From Paramacrobiotus richtersi (lineage: Eukaryota; Tardigrada; Eutardigrada; Parachela; Macrobiotidae): 20,235 nucleotides of DNA. Each line of letters opens with the position of its first letter. Positions within the stretch are counted from its first letter, which is position 1. Both the position numbers and the translations under genes were made by a program. Shown in pieces: positions 9,384 to 16,789 of this stretch. The notes beneath the pieces are model-generated. The model worked only from the letters and a program-made list of their open reading frames with translations. It had not been told where the DNA came from and ran no database searches. The stretch covers positions 1 through 20,235 of the forward strand of contig JAQGAU010001254.1 in the NCBI GenBank assembly GCA_034698045.1, given 5' to 3'.

Positions 9384-10096
9384 AATCTTTATCCCTCGGG
9401 ATCGATTTCATTGGTCCTTGGTTAGCAATGAATGCTTTGGTCCTGTCAGGTTGTGCGGTTAGTTGCTTCATCGCCATTCCCTAAAAGCAAGGGTAACTGG
9501 GAACCTCTCCGGTTCTGTACTGTAACCTCTCCGGTACTTGTTCAACGAAGCTGGGAACCTCACCGGTTCCTGGTGTGGAATCGTCGAATCCAGTTGTGAG
9601 GCTCTTCTGGGACCTCTCCGGTCCCTCCTCTGACTATGAGGTTCTTCTGGGACCGCATGGGTCCCTCCTCAAGTCAAGAACCTATCTGGTTCATTGTGTT
9701 GATGGTGATGGTGTTGTGAGGTTCTTCTGGAACCTTCCGGTTCCTCCTCAACTGACGACATGATTCTCTCCGAACCCATGGGAAGTGACTTGACTCTCTT
9801 CGAGCCCATAACTAACTAAAGACCTGATCCTCTCCGGACCCATGAAGAAAGACATGATCCTCTCCGGACCCATATTACAGTTTACAACCCTCTCCGGGCT
9901 CCCTGAGTTAGTTTGAAGTCATTGCTGACTTCCCTGGTTCTTCACTTGTCGGCCTTGGGATCCCAGTCCTTGTCAGCCGGGTCGCCGAAGAACTTGTCGT
10001 TTGCGTAGTTCGTTAGGTTCCTCAGGGGCCGGAGGGTTTCTGTCGGTTCTCCACCTTTCTCCTATTCGTAGACTCCCGTAATCGGGTTATCTGGTT
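9384..10096 (-). other. 3' non-coding region of the retrotransposon
   Basis: Lies between ORF3 and the presumed 3' LTR. No coding frame is convincing. Its main content is a cluster of small pentaloop hairpins between 9500 and 9900 (separate entry). The segment 9900-10096 is unstructured by eye. Confidence 0.6.
9500..9900 (-). repeat. Cluster of about 12 pentaloop hairpins with covarying stems
   Basis: Hairpins at 9500-9516, 9522-9535 (weak), 9554-9570, 9609-9625, 9649-9665, 9678-9692, 9729-9744, 9762-9776, 9792-9806, 9826-9840, 9856-9870 and 9886-9900. Stems change in a paired way: GGGACC/GGTCCC, GGAACC/GGTTCC, GAACC/GGTTC, GATCC/GGACC, GACTC/GAGCC, AACCC/GGGCT. Loops are TCTCC in most, also TCACC, GCATG, TATCT, TCTTC and the four-base TTCC. 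The fold is kept while both stem and loop bases vary. Confidence 0.88.
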
Positions 10097-11626
10097 TCAC
10101 AATGTTGGATCTCGGAGGTCTCGAATGCTCGGAGCTTCCTGGGTCTCTGATGACGCCGATGATCGCGAAGACCCTAATAAAGAAAAACATCTGGCCGGTG
10201 CCTCATTGACGTTAGCCTTGCCCTTTACTGGTGTCGTTAGTGCATCGTTGTGGTTCTCCGAGTCCTTTCGGTTATATGTTGTTTGTTCATGGTTTTTCGG
10301 GTCCTTGCGGGACTTTGGCTCTTCCCGGACGTCGGATTGTTTCCGCGGTGGTTGTTGCCTTTCTCGCCTGGAACTTTCCTTGGTTACTGGTGTTCCAGGG
10401 CTCAGAGGTGTCGCCGAACCTTGTATCGAAGAGAAAACTGTGGGTTCCAGGGTTCCGGGGGTTGTTTCATCGACCTCCGGACCGCTAAAGCGTGATTTCG
10501 TCTTCGAGGTCGCTAAGGCTGTAGGTATTTTCTCTGGTTCCTCAGCTGACCTACTGACGATACTAAGAGTTCTAGACCTCTCCGGCTCAAGACCCAGTAG
10601 ATTCGCTAATTTCTCGGGTTCTCCACCCGCTTCTCTAGGTTCGTTGAGGGCCTCTTCGGCCTCGCTCAACGGTGTTGATGTTAGCTGGCTCGAAGTTCTT
10701 GATGCGAGTATGCGAGAGACCTCTCCGGCCAGCACCGCTCGATCTTCGGCCAGTCGAAGTGCGTAAAACGTCAGTGGTTCCGCTGAGTACGCTGGTCCAT
10801 TTCGGGACCTCGGAAGTCGGTCGTAATCGACCGATCCGCTTAATTTCATCGGAACAAAGTACTTCAAATACGGTTTTATTATTGCCTGGAACTGTTTGCT
10901 AAGGCTCTCCGCCAACGCTTCCGGCATTTCTGGTAAGTTCACTATATTAGTTACCGCTAAAGTCCTCTCAGGAGTGTCCTCTACTCTTTTAAGGTTGTCG
11001 TTGTTACCCATAGTTACTGATTTAGACTCGAGACGCCTGTCCGGCATCTCGACCTTCCGTTGTCTTTTACTGGGTGAAGACGTTACATTCCGTGGGGATT
11101 CCTGTTGGGCATGTCTACCTGGGACAGAGTCGCCTCTCCGACAACTCTGTCGACCTATTCTGGTGTAAATGTCTTTACTTCTATGATGTTGGTATCGTGG
11201 TTCGTTGTAGACGGGACTAAGACTCCCGTACGTTGCTCGTGTCGAAGAACTAAAAGGTCTGTCACCCTCTCCGGGTGACAGAAACCTGTAGCGACCTCCC
11301 TTTTCGGAAGATTCTGTGGACCCTCGACGCGCCGATTGTCCGGTTAGTGGGGTCCGCGCCAGGTTCCAGCCAAGTTCGCGGCGGCTGACGTCAAAGACGA
11401 CCTTCAAACACCTTTGCTGTGTGGGACTGAGATCGTGCCATCGGTCCATGCAGTAGTTATACTGCAGGATGGCTCCCTGGTTTGCATACATCACGATGTG
11501 CGCCAGTTGGTCTTGGTCGCCCATATTTTCATCAACACAATGCGTCAGGCACGCGTATCGAGGTCCTCCAGGTCGGGTCTCCGTGTTCTGCCGGCACGCG
11601 GGGTAGTTCGGGCACTGCTCCGACAT
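10097..11626 (-). CDS. Intact 509-aa third ORF of the retrotransposon, function unknown
   Basis: I do not recognise this protein. It starts MSEQCPNYPACRQ and has an N-terminal cysteine set (C5, C11, C26, C30) that could bind zinc, then a possible helical segment (LSPTQQRCLKVVFDVSRREL, about residues 67-86), then long Ser/Pro/Glu/Arg-rich low-complexity sequence. A more ordered stretch, LAESLSKQFQAIIKPYLKYF, lies near residues 239-258. No signal peptide or membrane segment is visible, so it is not a typical env protein. It sits downstream of pol, where chromoviral and errantiviral elements carry extra ORFs. It is fully open while gag and pol in the same copy are broken. Several pentaloop hairpins fall inside it and are read in all three frames (SPGEG, SCRRGD, EPERS). 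The start is the first ATG, just after splice-acceptor-like sequence. Confidence 0.72.
   Translation of the reverse strand: MSEQCPNYPACRQNTETRPGGPRYACLTHCVDENMGDQDQLAHIVMYANQGAILQYNYCMDRWHDLSPTQQRCLKVVFDVSRRELGWNLARTPLTGQSARRGSTESSEKGGRYRFLSPGEGDRPFSSSTRATYGSLSPVYNEPRYQHHRSKDIYTRIGRQSCRRGDSVPGRHAQQESPRNVTSSPSKRQRKVEMPDRRLESKSVTMGNNDNLKRVEDTPERTLAVTNIVNLPEMPEALAESLSKQFQAIIKPYLKYFVPMKLSGSVDYDRLPRSRNGPAYSAEPLTFYALRLAEDRAVLAGEVSRILASRTSSQLTSTPLSEAEEALNEPREAGGEPEKLANLLGLEPERSRTLSIVSRSAEEPEKIPTALATSKTKSRFSGPEVDETTPGTLEPTVFSSIQGSATPLSPGTPVTKESSRRERQQPPRKQSDVREEPKSRKDPKNHEQTTYNRKDSENHNDALTTPVKGKANVNEAPARCFSLLGSSRSSASSETQEAPSIRDLRDPTL
10643..10670 (-). repeat. Hairpin within ORF3 (GTTGAG/CTCAAC outer stem)
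   Basis: Outer arms GTTGAG and CTCAAC, inner GGCC/GGCC closing loop TCTTC (10653-10657), with a small asymmetric bulge. Weaker members of the family lie at 10577-10585 and 10719-10730. Confidence 0.65.
11028..11052 (-). repeat. 10-bp pentaloop hairpin in ORF3
   Basis: TCGAGACGCC pairs with GGCATCTCGA around loop TGTCC (11038-11042). The single non-Watson-Crick pair is C.A on the + strand, which is G.U in the element RNA. Confidence 0.85.
11123..11151 (-). repeat. 12-bp pentaloop hairpin in ORF3
   Basis: Arms 11123-11134 and 11140-11151 around loop TCTCC (11135-11139). Two C.A positions on the + strand become G.U in the element RNA, giving 12 continuous pairs. The encoded peptide here is SCRRGDS. 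Confidence 0.88.
11258..11282 (-). repeat. Perfect 10-bp pentaloop hairpin in ORF3
   Basis: TCTGTCACCC pairs with GGGTGACAGA around loop TCTCC (11268-11272), all Watson-Crick. The encoded peptide is SPGEGDR. A further 6-bp hairpin with loop TTTTC lies at 11295-11311. Confidence 0.9.
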
Positions 11627-11633
11627 TCTGTTT

Positions 11634-11724
11634 CCTGCAACGCAAATTGTTAGTCATGCAAAGTTCCAAGTGGGTTCGCGGTCCGACTGACAAGAAAGAG
11701 AAGAAAAGAGAAGAAAAGAAAATA
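11634..11724 (-). promoter_or_regulatory. Candidate 3' splice sites upstream of ORF3
   Basis: On the minus strand a long pyrimidine tract (about 11724-11689, T/C only apart from its last bases) runs into TTGTCAG, with the AG at 11688-11687. A second acceptor, TTGCAG (AG at 11636-11635), has a CTAAC branch-like sequence (11653-11649) about 14 bases upstream and lies just before the ORF3 ATG at 11626. Either could generate a spliced subgenomic mRNA for ORF3, as env-like ORFs of some LTR elements use. The splice donor is unknown. Confidence 0.45.
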
Positions 11725-11918
11725 GATGGTGTTTGGTTTGTTAGTTAGAGCAAGCAAGATCTTTGGCGTCTAGCCTCTCCGGCCTGACTGAAAGAGTTCC
11801 CCGAGATCCTGCCTTTCCGGCTCAGGCCAAGGGTTGCTGCTCATCAGGGCCTCCGTCTACCGGGACCTAAATTATGTTGACCCTTTTGCAGCTAGTCGCC
11901 GTCAGTTGCAGCGTAGTT

Positions 11919-11949
11919 TGGGACCTAGTCCTCTCCGGACCCAGTCCCA
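11919..11949 (-). repeat. 13-position pentaloop hairpin
   Basis: Arms 11919-11931 and 11937-11949 around loop TCTCC (11932-11936): TGGGAC and GTCC pair with GGAC and GTCCCA. Two A.C positions (U.G in the RNA) and one true mismatch lie in between. Confidence 0.82.
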
Positions 11950-12000
11950 GCAACGGTAGAGTCCTTGGTCAAGGTTCTTGGGTTTCCGCTGAGGTGCTTG

Positions 12001-12023
12001 GCCTAGTCCTTTCCGGACTAAGC
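12001..12023 (-). repeat. 9-bp pentaloop hairpin
   Basis: GCCTAGTCC pairs with GGACTAAGC around loop TTTCC (12010-12014); one C.A is G.U in the RNA. Confidence 0.85.
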
Positions 12024-12044
12024 TGTTGATTGCTGTTGCTATTG

Positions 12045-12109
12045 CTCTACCCTCTTCGGGCCGAGTTCGCGCGATTTCGGTGGTCGGGCCCAGCGCTCTC
12101 CGCACTTGG
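12045..12109 (-). repeat. Two adjacent pentaloop hairpins
   Basis: At 12045-12065, CTC-TA-CCC pairs with GGG-CC-GAG around TCTTC. At 12089-12109, CCCAGCGC pairs with GCACTTGG around TCTCC with one mismatch; the closing pairs are C:G and G:C rather than the usual two C:G pairs, another compensated change. Confidence 0.75.
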
Positions 12110-12199
12110 TTCTTGTCGCATCTGATCATCCGTATTCCATATTTGTACTGAGACGCTCGTCTGATGAGCCTTGGCGGACTATTGCCGAATGCCAAGGTC

Positions 12200-12880
12200 C
12201 TATGACATTATGAAGTCCTTAAACTTGGTGGGTTTCTTGGTGGCTCGCCGCTTGTTTAGCGCCACAATCAAAGCGTTATTTGACTCATCAACGTCCACGT
12301 CTAGTGGTGTTCGTAGTACGTCGTCCGTCGTCTCTCTCCGAGGTTTGGCGACCTTGTTTTTCGGGATCTGAGGTAGTTCCTCCAGTTCGTCGAGTTCTTC
12401 ACTGCCGGCGTCGCTGAGGACCTCTCCGGCCTCAAAGCTAGGCTTAGCAAGGAAATGTGGGCCGTGGCTTGGTACTGGTTGATCGGGAACCTGCATGCTG
12501 GTACCCTCTCCAGGCTGTAGCACTGGTCCTTGCGTTTCTGCTGTATCGTCGACCTCAGAGGCCCTCTCCGGACCATTTACTGAAGTCTGTTGCTGTTGCT
12601 GGGCCATCTCCTGGCCATCTACTGCGGCGACCTCTAAAGTCCACTCCGGACAATGACTCGCAGGGACCTCGGCGGACCTCTCCGGCATCTCTGAAGTATG
12701 CTCATCTTCGAGGTTCCGGCGCTTTTTACGAGTTTTCCGTGTAGCAGGTTCTTGGGCCTTCTCTCTTTTTGAGGCCTTCTTGGATTTCGACTTGGGTTCT
12801 CCCGGTGACATGGCTCCACTGGCTCCCGCTCGCCATGTTTGTTTTCCGTTGATCTCGAACTGGTTCTTGGTGATCGTCAT
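12200..12880 (-). CDS. 226-aa charged ORF after integrase: pol extension or separate ORF
   Basis: Not recognised. The N-terminus (MTITKNQFEINGKQTWRAG) is followed by a Lys/Arg-rich basic stretch (about residues 29-58, nuclear-localisation-like), then Glu/Pro/Gln-rich acidic sequence with repeats of a (G/M)PER(A/S)(S/A)EV type, and a basic C-terminus. It lies in the same frame as the integrase C-terminal segment and is separated from it by a single TAG (12893-12895) and four further codons before its ATG. It may therefore be the C-terminal part of the original pol polyprotein cut off by a stop, or be reached by readthrough. The PER-like peptides arise from the pentaloop hairpin sequence; other hairpins in this ORF encode AGEV and PGEG instead. 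Confidence 0.55.
   Translation of the reverse strand: MTITKNQFEINGKQTWRAGASGAMSPGEPKSKSKKASKREKAQEPATRKTRKKRRNLEDEHTSEMPERSAEVPASHCPEWTLEVAAVDGQEMAQQQQQTSVNGPERASEVDDTAETQGPVLQPGEGTSMQVPDQPVPSHGPHFLAKPSFEAGEVLSDAGSEELDELEELPQIPKNKVAKPRRETTDDVLRTPLDVDVDESNNALIVALNKRRATKKPTKFKDFIMS
12415..12434 (-). repeat. Pentaloop hairpin in pol extension (bulged)
   Basis: TGAGG, a bulged A, then CC pairs with GGCCTCA around TCTCC (12423-12427). Other members in the same ORF: 12560-12574 (5 bp, loop TCTCC) and 12639-12651 (GTCC/GGAC, loop ACTCC). Confidence 0.7.
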
Positions 12881-12892
12881 CCGAATCGCTTT

Positions 12893-14163
12893 CTATTCAT
12901 CCTCTTTGAGGTCGTTGAACCGCTTTAATCTGTTGACCAAGATCTCCTGGGCGCCCTCTCCGGACTCCCAGTTGACCAAGGTAGCGGTGTTGGGTCGCGA
13001 GAGGTCCGTGATTTTATACGGTCTCTCGAATTTCCGCTTCAGGGAGTCTCCCGCTTGTGGTGGGAAGCGAACGGCGACGCGGTACCAATCTTTGAAGGTC
13101 GGATACGACTTATAACGGTTGTAAATCTCGGCCAGTCGCCGAAACTCCTCCGAGATCCGGATCTTGGCGATTTCGTTGGCTCTTGCCCTGTAAAGGTCTT
13201 TCTGTTCCATATAGACTTGGGCAGTCGGGTAGTCCTGAAGGATCTTCGTTTTGACGATGTCGAGCGAGCTACGGTATTCTTGTCCGTAGACCATCCTGTA
13301 TGGCCAAAACCCGGTGACCTAATGGCGACTGGTGTTGATGGAGGTCACGACCCAAGGTAGGAGGTCGTCATAGTCTGTCGCGTTACTCTCCGCAACGTAA
13401 ACTGCCAAACACTCCGCCAAGGTCTGCATCTGCGTTTCGACAAGTTCTCGGTCCTCGGGGTGGTACGCGGTACCAAAATGGTGTTGCACCTCCAAGTCTT
13501 GGTGAGTCCCTCCATGTGCCGGTTTCGGAAGTGAGTTCCCTGGTCCGTGTTGATGATGTTGGGAGCCCCAAGGGGCAGCATCACCTTTAACAAAAAAAAA
13601 TCTGCGACAGCTTCTGCGGAGGCGCTTTTCAAGGGTCGCCCGTTAAAACCGTTAAATGATTTGGTCCTCGGTCTTTCGGCGACCAAGGTGGGACGCCACT
13701 TCGCGTCGTGGAAGCCCAGCATGATGTCCTTTCTCTTGTGTTCGGGGGCGACGAAACGGCGGTTGTATTTGCCATCTCTCACCGAGAGGCGACACAAAAC
13801 CCCGTTCCACGAGCAATACTGCTCAAACTTCTTCCGTGGGAACCCCGTCTCCTGTTCCTCTTCCAGGGACTGTATGATGTCGGCCAAGACGGAGTCGCGC
13901 ATTTGCTCATTGCGCTGGAAGGTATGGTTGTCCTCCGTCCCGTCATCTCGGTCGTCTGGTTCTGAGAGCGTAATCACGCGAATGCCGGGGACGCTGAAGT
14001 CCTTGTCGACCAATGGTGTTTCGTCAATCACGGTAACCTCGAAGATCCTTTCCGGACCGCTCACGAGGGTTCCCTGTTGGTTCGAGGTCCGCTCTGGACT
14101 CTCAGAACCTCTACGTGTAGCCAGTACGGTGTCGGAGGTCCTCTCCGGACTTTCCCCGAACAC
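12893..14163 (-). pseudogene. Ty3/gypsy integrase, internally deleted and frame-broken
   Basis: Would insert the cDNA into the host genome. Segments in order: a PER-rich linker (14163 to about 14030); an acidic stretch; RRFVAPEHKRKDIMLGFHD (about 13770-13700), which resembles the start of the zinc-binding region; then directly SASAEAVADFFLLKVMLPLG and NTDQGTHF (about 13540), the second catalytic Asp region. The sequence normally between these, including the HHCC remainder and the first catalytic Asp, is missing. After a frameshift near 13500 comes TAYHPEDRELVE with the catalytic Glu (about 13440), an in-frame TAG (13319-13321), then GFWPYRMVYGQEYRSSLD and a C-terminal domain with AGDSLKRKFERPYKI and LVNRLKRF, typical of gypsy integrase tails. 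It ends at TAG 12893-12895. An A9 run at 13592-13600 falls within it. Confidence 0.85.
12947..12971 (-). repeat. 9-bp pentaloop hairpin in integrase tail
   Basis: CTGGG and GCCC pair with GGAC and CCCAG around loop TCTCC (12957-12961), with one mismatch between the two stem parts and one C.A (G.U in the RNA). A 6-bp member lies at 13381-13397 with stem CGTTAC/GCAACG. Confidence 0.8.
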
Positions 14164-14376
14164 CTGTTTACTGCTATGGGTCCACTCCGAACCTCACAGG
14201 TATCCATTGCGATTCAGCGCGATCCCGGGGGTCGTACCTGGACACACCACGGGGTTTTGGAAGTCACACAGGCCCTCTCCGGACCTTCTAAGTTTACGTT
14301 ACGGTCTGTCACGACCCCGGGGGCCCTCTCCGGGCACTCCACGGGAGTCTTGGAAGTGCCACGACTCCTCTCCGGA
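14037..14376 (-). repeat. Cluster of pentaloop hairpins in RNase H-integrase linker
   Basis: Members at 14044-14058 (loop TTTCC, with an outer CCTCG/CGAGG stem at 14037-14068), 14087-14099 (loop GCTCT, outer GGTTC/GAACC at 14079-14109), 14138-14150, 14179-14193 (loop ACTCC), 14270-14286, 14323-14335 and 14366-14376. On the minus strand they encode GPER, SPER and CPER-type peptides in the linker. Confidence 0.82.
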
Positions 14377-16020
14377 CCACATGTTGTGTGACTTATTATT
14401 GTACCGTAATGTGGGTGTGACGTGCGGATCTTTCCAACCCCTTCATCTCCAAAGGATGGGACATAGTCAATATCTAATTGTGACTCAGATCCGTCAACAG
14501 GGTTTCTGCTGAGGGCGTCCGCGTTCTGGCAGAACTCGCCCTTCCTGTACTTGATCTTGAAATTATGCTGTCCCAGGAGCTCGGACCATCGTATTAACCG
14601 TGGACGTAAGAGGTTCACCAAGGCCTGGTGGACGGTTTTCACCGTGAAGTCCATGTAGTCGATGTAATGTCGGAACTTCTCTACGGCAAAGACCACGGCC
14701 ATACACTCGAGTTCGGTTACCGCGTACCTGGTCTCCGCGTCTTTCCGGAGCCGACTGGCATACGCGATCGGGTGTCCCTTTTGACTCAGGACGGCTCCCA
14801 CACCGTAAGTACTTGCGTCACACTCGATAACGGTGGGGAGGTTCGGGTCGAACTTGGCAAGAATCGGGGCCTCGGTGAGGGCCTTCTTCAGTCCAACGAA
14901 CTCATGCTAAAGCCGAGGACGTCCGTCCGGCATTCCCTGATGTTGACGTCCTCTTCCATCAAGGCGTAAAGGTTCGATGTTCTACCTGCAAAATCGAGGA
15001 TAAACTTGCGGTAGTTCACCGAGAGTCCAAGGAAGGACCGCAGGGAGGTTTCATCATGGGGCCTCGGGAACTCCTTAATAGCGCGGATCTTGTCCGGGTC
15101 CGTCCGGATAGCATTCTCCTCGACGACGTGACATAAAAAGTGGAGTTCTTTGGCTGCGAAGTGGCACTTGCTCGGCTTCAGCGTGAAACCGGCTTCGCAG
15201 AGGAGTTCGAAGGCCGCGCGGAGGTTCTTCATGAATTTTGGCCAATCTTTGGCGTAGGCGATTACGTCGTCTAGATCCGCGAAGATGCCCTTGCCTTTCA
15301 TGGGGCTATTGTCTGGTCCATTGCGCTCTGGAAACTCGCAGGTCCGTTGCAGACCCCGAACGGCATGCCGACGAACTCGTAGAGCCCGTCGTTGGTCGCG
15401 AACGCCGTCTTCTGGATGGAGTCTTCCTCCATGTTCAATTGCTGGAAACCTTAAAAACAATCAAGACCCGCAAAGAATTTGCTACTTGCGTCGGCATCGA
15501 GAAGCTAGTCGGGGTTCGGAAGTGGGTAGTGTTCTTTCTGGTGACGCTGTTCAACTTTATGTAGTTGATTGAGAAGCGGGTCCCCATCGCCCCATCGGAG
15601 TTTCTCTTTCGCGCCAACACGACGGGTAACTCCAAGGCGAACTGGATCGACGGATGACACCCTTGTTCAGCATGTCTTGGACGTGCTCCTCTATGAGCTC
15701 TTCACCCCTCCAGGAGCTCCTGGCGGGTCGACACTTTATTGGCTTAGCGTCACCAGGGTCGATGACATGTTCAACCAGCTTCACCTCTCCGTCAGTCTTT
15801 GCTTTGTTGGAAACGCCTGCGGGAACTTAGTGGAGAGAGACTTCAGTTCTGCCCTCTGGCTCTCCGCCAAGTTAGGGTTCACATGAAGTTCGCCGGGTGT
15901 TCGCTGGAACTCCGCCTCTTCTTCGGCGGTTCTTGGTGCTGCCGAGACTGTGTTAACTCGGGGTTCTTCGATCATCTCGAAGATCCCTAAGTCCCCCAGC
16001 CAGGTTCCTCTCCGGATCAC
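14214..16020 (-). pseudogene. Ty3/gypsy reverse transcriptase and RNase H, frame-broken
   Basis: Copies element RNA into cDNA and degrades the RNA. Upstream, ESQRAELKSLSTKFPQAF (about 15870-15810) is the usual pre-RT helix. The RT follows with VEHVIDPGDAKPI and HVQDMLNKGVIRRSSSPWS (about 15780-15640), a frame change, FSINYIKLNSVTRK (about 15570), another change, then GFQQLNMEED, KTAFATNDGLYEFVGMPFG (about 15420-15350), a third change, and FADLDDVIAYAKDW (about 15285-15245), where the catalytic YxDD is LDD preceded by D. FLGLSVNYRKFI lies at about 15030-14995. After one more change comes a well-preserved RNase H: VIECDASTYGVGAVLSQKG (Asp at about 14819), ELECMAVVFAVEKFRHYI and NADALSRNP (about 14520-14495), running into the PER-rich linker. 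At least four frame changes and a TAA within the palm make it non-functional as read. Confidence 0.92.
15856..15870 (-). repeat. Isolated pentaloop hairpin upstream of RT
   Basis: TGGC pairs with GCCA around TCTCC (15861-15865), with a C.A just outside. It is the only stem of five or more pairs that I found in the RT/RNase H coding stretch. Confidence 0.65.
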
Positions 16021-16640
16021 CCGACGCTGGTTAGACTAATTACCGCCGAACCCCTGACCGTGAAGACGGTCTTCCTGAGATCACCTCAATAGGGTGATGC
16101 AAAGGAACCAAGGGCTCCTTGTCGAAGCCTGGACTGTGGTATCCTCTCCGGGTATTGTCCATGGTTGGCGGATTCGGTGGGTTGTCCTGGGTCGACCTAT
16201 CAGGCCAGTACCTGTTCCACACCGGTTCGCTGGTTTGCCGAAGTCCCTGGGGGATAGTTACCTGTCCGGCGGCTCTTAGGCTTTCCGCGCTCTGGAGTGC
16301 ACGTTCCGTGCTACGTTTGGGGCCATGCCTTGCCAGAGGAACTCCGTTTGGGTACCTGAAAGCAGTCAAGGTTCCTGGAGGTGGGGAGCTGGAATGTCCT
16401 GACCAACTGGCAGGCGTTGAAGTTGGTGGGCCGTATTGAAGTGTCCGGCCAACAACGCACGAAGTAGTCTCCCCACTTGGGCGTAGGTCCTTAGCGCTAC
16501 CGGCGTCTCCCGCGGGTGCACTTGGACGACCACCCGGGCTCACCGCCTCAAGGGTTCCGCGGTCAGATTTCCTCAGTTCAAGGGTTTCCTGGGATATGTT
16601 TGGAGGTTTCGGGGGCACGGGTTCAGCAAAAGCCGGTCTT
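16021..16640 (-). other. Gag-pol junction region; protease not recognisable
   Basis: The aspartic protease is expected here. I found no DTG/DSG motif or flanking hydrophobic pattern in any minus frame. A 192-codon open frame (16040-16618) exists but is Pro/Ser/Thr-rich and may be a chance or shifted frame. The protease has either decayed through several frameshifts or been deleted. Weak TCTCC hairpins lie near 16008-16016 and 16147. Confidence 0.55.
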
Positions 16641-16770
16641 GCTGCCCTTACTGGTTTCCCGAAAACTGGTTACCGTTGACGGGTCCCTGAGGACTACCGG
16701 CCCGAGGTCCCTGGTTCCCCGACCCTCCGTTGCCGTTATACCCGGCTCCACGGTTCCCCTGCTGCCCGTT

Positions 16771-16789
16771 CCAAGCCTCTCCGGCTCGG
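16771..16789 (-). repeat. 7-bp pentaloop hairpin in gag RGG region
   Basis: CCAAGCC pairs with GGCTCGG around TCTCC (16778-16782), with one A.C (U.G in the RNA). In the gag frame it encodes RAGEAW. Another at 16934-16950 (GGGCC/GGCTCCC, bulged) encodes SRRGP, and a 4-bp one with loop TTCCC lies at 17262-17274. Confidence 0.75.

Larger units (their letters stand above)
11627..12199 (-). other. Intergenic region between pol extension and ORF3
   Basis: No convincing coding frame; a 97-codon frame at 11902-12195 has no recognisable motif. It holds the splice-acceptor-like sequence and a dense set of hairpins: 11771-11784 (4 bp), 11808-11826 (bulged), 11919-11949, 12001-12023, 12045-12065 and 12089-12109. 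Confidence 0.6.

Noticed and set aside
10125..10766. 213-codon open frame on the + strand
   Set aside because: Antisense to the intact 509-aa ORF; no motif, composition typical of a shadow frame.
10097..11626. ORF3 as an envelope gene
   Set aside because: No N-terminal signal peptide, no hydrophobic membrane segment and no obvious cleavage or fusion region, despite its env-like position.
13547..14512. 321-codon open frame on the + strand
   Set aside because: It is antisense to the integrase and linker, which show recognisable motifs on the minus strand. Its Ser/Pro/Leu-rich translation is what antisense of PER-rich sequence gives.
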